DNA of 64,000 nucleotides from Balanoglossus misakiensis (taxonomy: Eukaryota > Hemichordata), in NCBI GenBank assembly GCA_040954595.2, contig CM082595.2:4650001-4714000 (forward strand), written 5' to 3'. Position numbers and translations under genes: made by a program. Positions 39,801 through 52,477 of the stretch are shown one piece after another. Numbering within the stretch: position 1 is the first letter of the stretch; every line of letters begins with the position of its first letter. Under the pieces are notes generated by a model. The model ran no database searches. It had not been told where the DNA came from and saw only the letters and a program-made list of their open reading frames with translations.

Positions 39801-42049
39801 CCAATTCGGAAAATTTCCCCCTGCAAGCAATAATTATTGTAAACAACACTTCTGCACATAAAAGAAAGAAGTCTTCACTCAATTTGACTTCAAGAATTTC
39901 CTTTAGCTTTGCAGTTTTTTTCTTAAAGAGGCTGATTTTTTCAGCTCAATGTATTCTTGTGATATGGAAATGGGATGCCCTGCTGTTAAGTGATGAGATT
40001 TTTGTTTTGTTGAATCAGAGCGGAAAAATCAAAGGTGTGTGAAACCAGACAATGGGGGGCACAAGACACCTTAATTACACGTGTTAATTGGATGTCATAG
40101 ATATCACTTACTTAGGATACAATCTTGTGGGGGTCCTGTAAAACCGTTTGAGTTTGCTGCATGCATTTTTGGTGAATTTACTTTTTCAGTTTATTTAGCA
40201 GGTTTGTAATTTAGCAATAAAGAAAGCTTAACCATGGTAACTATACCTTTGAGGTTTGATCAGAATAAGCAGCATCTTAAATTAGCGAATTTACAGATCT
40301 AGCTTAATTAGTTCTAGCTAAAAAAGACATGTTTGACAGTATATGATGACTGTTGGTAATGTAAGGGTAGAGGTTTTAAAAGTTGGCAGTCTTTTCCTTT
40401 TGAAGTTGGCTCGCAATTTGATGTATATCACCATGAGTGTTTAGATTGGTGAAGTAGAGTAACTGAGTGTTGATGGGCTTATGGGGGATTAGCTGGTGGG
40501 GCATTCAGTTGAAATGGGTAATGTTTCGGTGAAGGTGACTAGGGTGATGGGGAGGGTGGTTGGGGTGGGCATGGTGACATGAGGAGGGGAGGGGAGGGGA
40601 GGTATATCATAGAATGATGAGGAGTGAGCACATGGGAGATAATGTTGCAAACACAAAATGGATGTGTGCAGAAATAGGGGTAGCTGAGTTGATATGAGAG
40701 GGTATGGGAGGAAACAGAACTTTGAGAGGAGGGGTGAGATCAGGGGAGAGGAGGGGGGAAGAGCGGATGGCAAACAGGAGGAAAAGTGAGTGTCAGGAGA
40801 GACAGCGTTCATGACCATCAAACTCCCCACAGCTTTCTGAAATTGGTCACAGGATAAGAATCTCCATCCTTCACATTGAATGCAGTCAGAATCTATTCAT
40901 CCACAAATTAAGCCTTGCTAAGTCAGTGACAACTATTTCTCCCTTGGTTGTTAACTTGTTCTCATCTCAATATTCAAGTAACGTGTTTAAAACACCCCTA
41001 TTCAGTCAATAATGGTTGAGATGTTAAATCACTACAAATGACAAATATTCACCGTACGGCCAAAGATTTAGAGTGAAAAGGAGTTACTTTTATGATTTCT
41101 TGCTAGAAACTAGATCCGGTTGGCAACGGTGTGTTGTAAGTTTTTTTTTTCTCTAGGGATGAATAAACGTTGAATCGGTGGAAAATGACAAGTGGTTGCT
41201 GATGATGCCCATTGTATTAACAACCCATTGGCACCTTTGAGCAGGCCGGGCATATTTCCCTTTTCAAAACCGGAAATCTACGAGGCTACTTAAAGAGCGG
41301 TCGAACCACAGAATGATATCGACAAGGCTACATCAAACAAACTCCGCAGCAGAGTGAGATCTACCCTGCTGGGATGTGTCTTTCACCGAGCACCTTTGTG
41401 GTCACAAACCTCGGCCATACATTACAGACAGCCTACCGTCAAATTCCTCCATCATGCTGGGTTTTATTGTCGTTCGGTTGCATTTTTCACCTCTGCAATA
41501 ACAGCTGCACTGACTTTGAAATCTCTAAAGAAATCTCTAAAGTCACAGTGAGGGGCACAAACAAGCACAGGAGATCAAATGCTTAAAGACGGAACCCTGG
41601 GTTGGAGCAAAAAAGAAAATTAATCCACATGTTTTCAACAAGTTTTGTGCTCTGCTGTGAAAACAAAATCCTACATTTCAGATTCATGAGGTTTTTATTC
41701 CTAGGAATATCATTCCCCGAAGTAGGAAGTCAATTTTTTTAGTTATGTGTCATTGCAATCTAAGTACAAATTTTGTATTTAAAATAAAAACCAAGAAATT
41801 GACAGCAAGCTTGCCTTCCATGTTTAAAGGGTCATGCAAAAACTTTGGGATATTTTCGACTTGTTCTTGACTTTTTCATGTACTTGTCGAGCTGGTCTTT
41901 TGACAGGTGGAATGCACTGCATTGTTATCAGCTTACTTAAAAGCGGAAACTACCGATAATACGAAATTCTTCACTCTTCATCATTAGGGGGTATTTAGCC
42001 TAGTCATTGCTTCTGAGAGACTTTAGGTTTATCAAACCAAACTACACAC

Positions 42050-42145
42050 ACACACTCTCTCTCTCCCCTTCCCCCTCTCCCTCTCTCCCCCTATCTCTCT
42101 CTCACTCCCTCTTTCTCCCTCCCCCTCCCCTCTCCCCCCAGTTTT
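42050..42145 (+). repeat. CT-rich low-complexity tract
   Basis: About 95 bp of CT, CCCT and TCCC units, preceded by a short (CA)n. Confidence 0.92.
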
Positions 42146-42547
42146 AATGACTGGCAAATACAGAGGCAACTGAAGCAAAATGTGCAAGAAACAAAAAAGC
42201 TAGGAAATGAAGGCCAGAGCCTTCAATAGACATTTTAAGGTAATGGAATTCTCTTGTCTAATTGACAATTATGGAACAATAATACAGTCCAATTTTCTGA
42301 CTGATTTGCCGCAAACAAATTGTTTCACTCAAGTGTATCGCTCAGCATGGGTTAACTTTGAGGAGGGTTTTAGGATTTTAACTGAATCACAGTGATAAAT
42401 TTACTACTAGTACTAGTACTAGTCTAGGTATCTTGGACCCAACAAAAACCAAATAGAAACAGACCTTCACCCAACTAGGAACCATATACCACCACATGCA
42501 GAAGTGACTTGCACGGGGGACTTGAACAATTACAACCAAGCCCAGGG

Positions 42548-42642
42548 TTTAACCCTCCCACCAAAATAGTTTGGTCCAAATCAATTGTTTTCTATGGTAA
42601 AGTCAGACCTTTAAAAGGGAAATGAGGGGGGAAGGGGTTAAA
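42548..42642 (+). mobile_element. Short TTAA-flanked MITE, copy 4
   Basis: TTTAACCCTCCCACC to GGGGAAGGGGTTAAA, with CCAAATCAATTGTTTTCTAT inside. TTAA flanks both ends. Confidence 0.78.
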
Positions 42643-45330
42643 ACCCATCCTCTTCAGAATGAGATTCCTATCTCTTCAGTTTGTGAGTCCAAGCGCTCAC
42701 ATTACTACAGTATCAAAATAGCATTTCATGGACTTTGTAGAGCAATTTCTCTTTTTGTGATGCAGATACAAGGACAGATCAACTCGGAACTGATTCAGCC
42801 ATGGAGAGACGGAGAAGAGCAGGAGCCATCGATCCCCAAATCTCATAATTGAGCTAATTGCCACTTAGAGTGCGGCTAATGCCCCACTAATCATCAAAAC
42901 ATTGTCTAAGACCGGGGAGTAAGAAACGAACAAGACCTCCCCATGGACTTCCCCTGTAATTGACAACACTGCATTCATTTCCATTCCCGGTGTTTCCATT
43001 TGCAAAAAAGCAGGAAGCAATTATTGGATTTCTGGGCACCAAGTGACACCTTTGGGCCAAACAAGGATTGTCTTCTTGCTCAGTCTACCGAGTACTTCCA
43101 CTCGGATAAAAATATCGGCTACTAAGTGCTCTCCATTGGAGGGCTGTTTGCCCCGATTGTGCAAATTACAAGATTGAAAGCTTGGTCAGTTGTTTGAAAA
43201 TGTTTTTAACATCAGTGAAACTTGTGGAGGATGGGAGAAGAGAAAAATCAGAGGAAAGAGAGGAATAGAATATTTTCCAAACTTCCCAAGACCCTGCAAG
43301 ATCTTTGAGTGCCATGCAGTTTATTTGGGATATAACATTCTCATGAGACACAGGACATGGCCCATCGTGTTACATGCCATAAAAGTTATAATTTTTGTTA
43401 AACTCTGGTCACGTAACAGTACCTCTGTAGATATCGCAAACATTTTCCGTGTTACAGTATGTCATTGTGTATACTCATAAGGAATCTACAAAGCATGTAG
43501 CGGGATTACCGACACACACAGCGACTGTGCTAGAGTCCATGTTCACCCCCGAAGACTGAGACCAGGAATAAGTACTTTCCAAAACCAATACAAACAGATA
43601 TTTTCTTTCACCTTCAACAAACAAACCTTAACAAAACTTAATACATACTGTACTCTGCAGAATACTGCGCATTAAAGAAGAAAAAATCCATTCACAACAA
43701 ACACCAGTTGACTGCATCAATTTGAAACAATAATCCTGTTTTCTGAAAAACAATTCCAAGAATTGCGCCACCAGGGAAATATCCCAGTCAAAAAAGGGAT
43801 TTACAGACAAAACAAAGATTTTTTTTACTCTAAGAGCCTCGATCGGCTTAAGCTAATCTAATAACACAATAGTCACTTTAACAGTTAGAAAAGTAATCTA
43901 ATGTATTAGTAAGCTGTATAGTCAGCTGATGTATTTTTCAGTAGAAAAAAATGGTTAAAGGTAACTTAAACTAAAAGTGATGAATAGTGGAGTATTTGCT
44001 TTGGTGATTTGATTCTATTTTCAGAAACCAAGAGGATTGACCCCTTAAAGCCCTACTAGCTCCCATTTTTTGCATCATTATCATGATTGCACTTTCAAAC
44101 TTACATAAGCTTCCTGATGCGTATACACAAATACAAACTCTGATTGTGGCTGTACATTTAAATATGAAGAAGTTAAATAACAAACCAGTGCTGCATTGAC
44201 TTATTCAGCCGCCCTAGAGTACATTACTACTGTGGTATGCGTACACGGGTTAGAATCTCTACAAAGTCAAAACTGTGTCGACTGAAGATTAGGAGAAACT
44301 TGACGTATTTTATCGATTAAAAATATGCTAAAAGAGACAGATATTTGGGCTTTAATGATAAAAAGCAATGTCGTTGAAGGCTCTTTCTAATGAATTACAG
44401 CATATTCTCACATCTGGAGACAGCAGCATTATGGGAAGATTATGCAAATTAGAAGCCGCAGAGCAGGGAGGCGTGTACCTCACATTTGTGGGCGGGGCTT
44501 CAGCAGATCAAAGCCATTCCCCCCCAAATCTCAGTTCCCTCCTCCGTTTTGCAGATACATAACTTATTCACAGCAGGGTGTGTATAGATTTTTTTTTACC
44601 AGTTTACAAAGTATGAGCTACTGAAACCAAGAACAATTTTTCACTTTCTACAAGTTCTTCATGCGTAAGAATCATCGCATGTATACCCAATGACAATTCT
44701 CCTACTGAGTCAGACACAAACTGAAGCAAACTTTATTTTTTTGTTCGGTTTCTGTTCCCGAGAAGTTTAAAAAATCATTTCCACTTGAATGCGTCTTGGT
44801 TCCCACACCGCAGAAAACAGAAACGCAACCAATAATCTGGGTCTGTTCATCTCCCCTCTTTGATAAGCCACATTTTTTTCACACTTCAAACCGTGGGACT
44901 TTTTCTTTTTTCAATTTAATCAGTCGCCAACAGACAGAGGTGTTGCGAAGAGGTCAAGAGGTCGATGCATCAAAGGGGAAAAAACGGTCTCCACACAATA
45001 ACGCAATAACGATGCCAGTTGAGAAATAGAGACTGATCTGCCAAGGGGGAGTTTGTGTCTTTATTTCGCGTCTGATAATATTGTCATTCGTTCCATAGCT
45101 TTTGATTGAATTCCCACGCACTGAGGCATATCATCCCTGGAACCTGAGTCAAGGGGCAGTCTCTATTTTGTGACCCAGAAAACTTTTTTCAGTCAGAAAA
45201 CACACCAACCCATATACATTTATTTTGCAAGAGATATGTCTACAATCTTTGCAAAACTGGTATATTCATTATACACAAATAACAATCTGATGTGACAACA
45301 TTATTCAATGTGCTGTAAACACTGACTGAA

Positions 45331-45412
45331 CTGTAACAAACATAATTTTGAGTTAATTTGAGGATTTCTACAAATTTCTCTGAGTCAGCCCTATACCTTT
45401 GCATAATGTGTT
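45331..45412 (+). repeat. Interspersed repeat 'CTCTAACAAACAT', copy 3
   Basis: CTGTAACAAACATAATTTTG, AGTTAATTTGAGGATTTCTA, then TTTCTCTGAGTCAGC and CCTTTGCATAATG. Collinear with the copy at 35.97 kb. Confidence 0.65.
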
Positions 45413-45992
45413 TATTTATTTTTTGAGTCACCAGAGAGTTTGTTGAGTCAGTGGTGCATCATATGGGTTAAGAGGCCACACTGTCACATATGTTTTGAGG
45501 ATTTAAAAAAAAGGAGTGCACCACTACAATGCTGGTGAGGGGCTGAAAGACCAGGGTATCCCCCCGAGGGATGGTTTTTTCACACCACACCCTCGGACCA
45601 CGAAAAGTACATGTGAAAAGTTCACTGGGTTGAAAGAAAGAAGACTGTGTTCCCTAGGTGGATTACATTACAAGCTGTACAAATCAGACATTATTTTTAC
45701 GGACTGGAAAAAAATGCAGCATCTAGGGGTATGTGCATCCTGTTGTTGAGACCAATACAAAACATGATGCATGCCTACATCAGTACATGTGACAATTTCA
45801 AAAGTGGAGAAATTAAGTCTACCATTGTTTAGGGATAGGAAATATACACAGACCAAAAATAACAAAAAAGTGGCAAAACACATGGCTTCGAGGGAAAGTG
45901 ATTTGAACAGGTATAAAGAGCAATTTGGGGAAAAACAATACTGGCACATTTTGAGCAAATGCCACTATGCGACCAGAATCACTTGTCCCTCC

Positions 45993-46062
45993 ACAGAGGT
46001 CCATGCAACCTTACTATAGAAAACAATGGGTTCGGACTGAACCATGGTGGTGAAAGGGTTAT
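45993..46062 (-). mobile_element. Short TTAA-flanked MITE, copy 5 (left end missing)
   Basis: Reverse-oriented: AGAAAACAATGGGTTCGGAC, then TGAACCATGGTGGTGAAAGG ending GTTA. The other end has eroded into CAGAGGTCC. Confidence 0.72.
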
Positions 46063-47735
46063 TAAAGATCTCTCTGTTACGGCAGGTATTTCTTTATTTC
46101 AGCTTTTGGCCATTTTAAGCCACCAGTCTCCTTCTTCTGTAAGAACACATGCCAGCGTTTGTTCCGTTCAAGTCATGCGAACAAGGCCTGTCTGAAGAAA
46201 CCAGGTAGTCCGTACGTCCTGCAGACTTTATCCTGACTGGGACAATATCTCAAGGACATCCCAAACAACACGATTCTCCCGACGATCAACACAGGTATTA
46301 AATCTAATCTGGTCGGAGGAGCTTTAAGCGAGGTTGCAGTCGTTTTGTTGTGTCTGTCTTAAGTTTGCGGGGTTTGTGTCCCGGCATTTGAGGTCGATTG
46401 TCCGCACAATGCTGGGAGGAGGGGGGAGTCTTGGGGATAAGCAGCTTGGTGAAATCAATAACTCATCATTACCCGATAGAATTGATCCAGACAGTTTTTT
46501 TATTGTGTTTGCCTGTGTGGTTAACGTTATAGGCATTCAGCGGGATTTATCGAGCATGTCTGCGGTTTTCTTTTGCTATTGTGGTGTGATTTCTTGAGGT
46601 TATTATGCAATTGTGTTGAGCGCGATCACTTGAGACAAACTGCTCATCATCTCTTGAAACTTTGTGAATGGGTTTGATGCGAAAAAATCAATACAGCGAC
46701 CTTGCCGCTGATTGTGGGAAACATGGATGATAGCGGAATGGACTCAGTGTTTCATCCAGGATGGCATCAACAGGGGAGGGGGGGGGGGGATATATCCCCC
46801 TTTGCCAGAATTTTTGGGGGTATTCCACTCTGGCAGGAGGGGAATGTATTATCTCCTACATATGAGTGACATCATTCTAAGGGGCACTCGTCCCCCCTTG
46901 ACAAATTGCTAGGGGGTACCAACATCTCAACATTGGGTGAACCCCCCCCCCTCACCCCACCCCCACCAGATTTATCTAGCATGGCTTTTTTCTGTCATTT
47001 TTATTAATTAATGTGAGATAGTGCAAATGGGTACAGCATGATCAGCGATGGCAAACCCTTGTAATCTCACATACTTTGCAAAATGGCTTGATCCAAAAAA
47101 ATCAATACAGTGACCTCGGCTGTAGCAGGAAGGCATGAAGACAGAGATTATGTCATTTATGTCTATCACCAATGAAATGATGCAAGAAAATACAACTGAA
47201 TGAAAGTTTACAAGTTTTTAGGGGGGCAATATATCAATGTTTTCCAGAACACTGGCATGCACGATGACCTCATTTTGAAGCTCGTTTAATACAAACAATA
47301 CAAAGTATTTTTAAGTTGTTTAAAACACGTTTTTCAGACAGTTAAGATCCCGCACAATACTTAACACAGTTTAAGAGTCTTTTCTCTGAGCTGCACAACA
47401 TCAGTTTGTATACAGATGTACATTGATTACTTGGCATACGGAACATAGTGAAACATTTTAAAGAGCGTTTTGACAGGTATCATAATTCACATTCAAGGAC
47501 ATCTCTTTTTCAACTACATTAAAGGGGAAATGAACATTAGAGTGTTGTTTTGAAAGGGTGAATTATTTGCCTAACTTTGTTAGAACATTTCATCTCAGGA
47601 GGACACAACTTCTGCGTATACAAATGTTCTGCCTAACTTTTTTGAGTCAACAGCTCAAGGTGTTTGAGTACAACAAACCTGCCTAACTATGTTACACAAA
47701 GCGCGATCTATCCTCCACACCGCACATTTAACTCG

Positions 47736-48826
47736 TCACGTTCTGTCCCTCATGAAGTGTAACTTGCTTGCTAACTGTTGCATATGCTCCTCTAGTCTGG
47801 GCAGCTTGAATTTTACTGGACTGGAACGATTTGCTTTTGCTGAGATCACTTAACAGACAGACTCCGTGAAATGTCAACCGTCTCGACCGCTTACCTGCAA
47901 CAACTTGTTCTCTCTGCTGGTCAGTCTTGAAAGCGCATGCACTTACCGTGTACAGCACCAGTGATGTCCATGGTTGCACTGCGATTGTGGTGGGGTGTGA
48001 GGGGATGGGCCAAATGGGGGACAGGGGGTGGGGTGGGTCTGTTTTCTACTATCGGGCAAACTATCAGGGGACTTGAAAGTGACTAATATGCCGTGATGAA
48101 GATCTTAGCTTAAATGAGGAGGGACTGGGAGTACATCTTTCAAATCATACGGGGGGACACACTCCATGGTCTGTTCCAGCAACATTCAGATACATATACT
48201 GACAATATACACACGGGACCACAGCACACAGCTAAGCATGCCAGACATCAGCATTCAGAACTATCAGTCTCACTTTCCTATCTTTTGCTATCTGTATCTC
48301 GTGCTGTCATCTCCACAACCACGCAGTCCCATCCCACACAACACAGAATCTCACACCCAATAGTAGTGTGAAATCCTTACTGAGTTCTTCGGCCAGTTCT
48401 ACCCTTCTGCCTGTCAGAAGTTTTGTTTTCATCTCCCGTTCTTCGGAAAATTCCTCCAGAACTTGCTTCACTTCCTTTTCAAGTCTCCCAGCTGTTACAG
48501 AAACCCAAGAGAACAGATCAGAGTCAATACTGTAAATTATACAACCCTCAAAATTGCTTCCCAGGTCAGTATGATAAATTATACAACCTCAACATGGATG
48601 TCAATTCTACACAACCATTCTTCCTTGCACATGGTTTCAGGTCCCCAATGTAGTCAGTAAAACAAAGTCATTCATTTCATTGGACTTATAATTGCTATTG
48701 AGTATCTGATTAAATACTCTCATATATCTCACCTTCTGTGTTGACAATTTGTTGTCTTAGTGCATTGCTTGTAACTTGCAACATCCTTTGTATCCTCCAA
48801 AATAGGACAACATCATTACAATCCAA
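47736..48826 (-). CDS. OPA1: OPA1 exons 26-28: C-terminal helices (GED-like)
   Basis: E26 encodes [20 protein letters not shown], a strongly conserved family block. E27 encodes [17 protein letters not shown] and [11 protein letters not shown], the C-terminal coiled helix. E27 ends with a consensus donor CTCA/GTAAGG in phase 1. A terminal exon at 47736-47839 with acceptor GATCTCAG fits this phase and encodes [20 protein letters not shown] and then a stop, which resembles the amphipathic end of vertebrate OPA1. If the E27 donor is not used, translation runs 23 codons into the intron to a TGA at 48307-48309. E26 and E27 are secure; E28 is less so. Confidence 0.8.
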
Positions 48827-51800
48827 CTGTAGGAAAGAAGAGTGAACAGTGATGGGCATTATAACACTATTAAGTAATGCATCCAAACCCATTATTAATT
48901 TTGTCTATGTTAGTTCATGGATGACAGCTATCAAAATCACAATAAACGTCAATGAAATCTAAAATATTGAAAAAGTGACATTGGTTTATGCATAAAAACA
49001 AAAACTGCATATCATGGTGCCATATGAGGGCGCCCCTTAAAAACAAATGTTCATTATATATGAACGCTAGAGGGCGCAAACCGGATACTAGTAACATGTC
49101 AATTTCCAGTGCCATTGCAGAGTTGGATTTTTACTGAAATGGTGATTTCTCATTGCTGTAAACAGGTAAACAAGCTCATTTCTTGCATTTATATTTGTTT
49201 TACTTACTCCTGAATCTGTAAATCCTTTTTGGTAATAATAAAATCCTTTCCTGCAATCACTGCCCCGTTGCAACGCTGCCTTCAGGAAGTGTCTCCTGTA
49301 CAACTGGTGCCAGGTTTCTCGTATCTAGTGAGAAAGGAACAAAGTTGTTGTGATAGAGGAAATGTATATACTCATGTCATCAAAGTACACGTGTATCTAC
49401 ACACAGAGAAATGGCATGTTTAGAAGCAAGCAGAGAAACTTGCCAAATGCCATAACTGAAAGTCACACTGACTTGTTCTCAAGAATTTGTGTTAAATATA
49501 ACATTTCATTTCTTCAATATGTCTTTGACAAGCAATATTTACATCCAGTATTAAGACGTATGAAGCCCTCTGCTGTACCAGATGGCTTGACAGAAAGTGT
49601 CTGCTATCTTCTGATGGCAAAGGATGTACACAGCCGTGACATCTTGAATATGTTGCTAATGCCATCTTAACATGTACTGTTTTTTTTATTAACTTTTTGG
49701 TGTTTTAATTATGTAATTCTCTTCTGTTGAAGGCATAATAAAAATAACAAAAAATAAGAAAGAACACAAAACATTACTTGTACATGCAAAACAATCAGCA
49801 TTGACTTACAAATTCATTGTCTACATCAACTGCCCTGGTTTGTAGATTCTTCCTAACGGTTGTAATTTCATCACTGGCCAGAGTTGGTTTGTGTTTCTGT
49901 GAGGAAGAAAAAAGCAAGAATCAGATTGGGGTGCTATTGCTCAGTTGGCAGAATAAGCCATTGGACGTTGCTGACACAAAGCTACACAAACATCAGATTT
50001 GAAATTCACACACAAAACCTCCACTCAGATCAAAATAAAACCAAAGATATTGTAGCAAGACGTTTTTTTTTCTACAAAACATTCAGAAGGAATTATTCAG
50101 AGTGATCAGAAAATTAAAACAAATTTAGCAGATATGCAGTCAAACCTGTGTTAGTGACCACCTCTATATAGTGGCCACTATGTTACAGGCCCTGTGCAAT
50201 TCACATGTGCGTTAATTAACCTCCATATGAAGGCCACCTGTCTATATAGACCAGTTTAGAAAAGTCCCTTGACTGGCCACTATAGACAGGTTTGACTGTA
50301 TAAGTATGAGAACGAACCTACAGCATTGTCTAAAAAAACTTACTTTGTCAGCCTGAAGGAGTTTTTCAAGCTCTGACTTGGTCTCACACCGACTAGCTTG
50401 TTCCTCGGTTCTATATTTCCAATGCAGCCATCTCTCAGCTGCACCTGGTCCCACCATTTCATAGATGCGTTCATCAGCTGCAAAAACAATATAAGATTAC
50501 GTGGTTGAGCAGACTGTATTCCCCCTTAAAAACACAAACAACTATTCTGTGTCTAATGAATGGGTTTTTCTACACTCTACTGCATGCTGAAATGTCATGT
50601 ACTCAGCTTGTCAATATCACCCTAATGCAGGTGCTGATATTGCTAATGGTTGCATTTACAAGTTAGGTTAATGCACATAATCCAGTGATTTTTGCCAAAT
50701 TTCCCACTCATTTTCCAACAAGTTGATGAATGTGAATCTAATCATTTAAGAATGTCAAGAACAATCAAATTCTTTCATTCACGTTCATGTAAGTTCGCCC
50801 ACTGCAGCTAACCCTTTCACCACTATGGTCCAGTCCAAATCCATTGTTTTATATGGGCAGGTTGTACCTCTGTAGAGGGAACTGGGGGTGAAAGGGTTAA
50901 CCAGACAATATAGTTATCCATTCTGACAAGCACCCAGTGCCACACAATCTAATACAACCAAGTGCCGACTACCACTCACTTTCTTTAAGTCTCTGAGTCA
51001 GGATTGTCTCCATGAACTGAACAGCAGAATCCCACTGCGTTTTCTCACTGATGGATCGATCTTCCAATGTGTTCAGCTGGATCACACGCTGGGAAATAAA
51101 ATCAAGTGCATCGTCAAATACATATATGTATACTGGAAAGATTCACTTCAATGTTGAGGAAAACTAATCAGTAATCTTATATTCTTCTCCTTTCAGAGAG
51201 ATGGATTTACAAGTTCCTCGAGACAAGCACTCGCAGATGAATTCATCAGATCGTCCTGCTTGGTCATCCAAGGTAAAACCCAACTACTATTATTTTTATT
51301 CTGGCTTAGGCAGGAAATGAAGGAAAAGCACAAATCTATCCTCAATTTAATTTTGGGAATTTAATCTGGGAATTCATTCCCTGTTTATGTGTACCGTATG
51401 TGAAGGTGGACCAGGCTCCTTTGAAATGACATCACTCATTTACTGAGATTGTAAGATTCTATTAGTCTCCCATACCAGAGTGCGCCCCCCCCCCCCCTTT
51501 CAAATATTCTGGCAGACAATCCCTCACACTGCATATTAGGTAGTCACACTGAAATGTTAAAACCACGACGAACACTCACCAAACTATCCAGAGCCAACTC
51601 ATGCCACTTATGTCTGTTAACACTCTCTTGTTTGACGGAAGACTTCAAATCATCAAATATTGCATCGTGGTCCTTCTTAGTCTTGTCTTCATCCATGATC
51701 TTCGAGGTCTGCTCCAAAAGTGTCTCCCAGCCAACCTGTATTTGCAAATAAGTACATCTTTACATTTTCTGTCTTAAAGGAACATTAGCTGTAAATTTTG

Positions 51801-52440
51801 GCATTATTTCCAGTATTTTTGTTCTGTGTACCAAATTTCTTTTCAACTCCAAACAGCATGGTTATATACCCAGTACTCCACTTGTCAACATACCCTGTAT
51901 GTGTGTAACTGCCGTTGTTATTGTTGACAAATGAATTCTAGTCTGGACTTAATTTAAACTGTGCACAATAACTATACACATAGATGATGTTAATTAAAAA
52001 CCTTACCTCAACACTTTTTCTGGCTAGCTGTTGCTCAGCCCATGTTTTCAATTTGATATCAACTGTTGTGTTGAACACTCTAAGAAAGTCAAAAATAAAA
52101 ACGAGAAATGAAACTGAGAATTTGTAGGGTGGTGAAATTTAGGGTTGTATGCTGTCATCAGACTGATTTTCAGAATTATAATATTTCTTCATCCCATTCA
52201 TTGCTATATTATTATTAATAACTTGTCTGAAATAACTTTGAAGGTAATACATTTTTTATTTATTACGATGGTATTCACAATTTTTCATTCAAGAAGATCA
52301 GAAACCCATATACCCGTTGCCATCTTCTCCAGAAGGGTCTCCAAATTTGAATTTCAATTTGTCATAATCTTTAGTTCGCCAAGGGCACCTTCGAATGATT
52401 ACTAGCTGACAAACACATTGTAATCAAGAGAACAGATTGT

Positions 52441-52477
<37 letters not shown>

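Larger units (their letters stand above)
36801..47735. other. Gene-free stretch downstream of OPA1
   Basis: No exon was recognised. It contains two TTAA MITEs, one interspersed repeat, a G/C-run region at 46.77-46.97 kb, TAAT-rich islands near 42.85 and 44.4 kb, and three TGCCTAAC motifs at 47.57-47.69 kb. A possible OPA1 polyadenylation signal (ATTAAA on the minus strand) lies at 47285-47290, about 450 nt beyond the stop. Confidence 0.5.

Noticed and set aside
47728-47979. An 83-codon open frame overlapping the OPA1 terminal exon
   Set aside because: It is in a different frame from the one that continues OPA1. The frame used for E28 gives the amphipathic OPA1-like tail.
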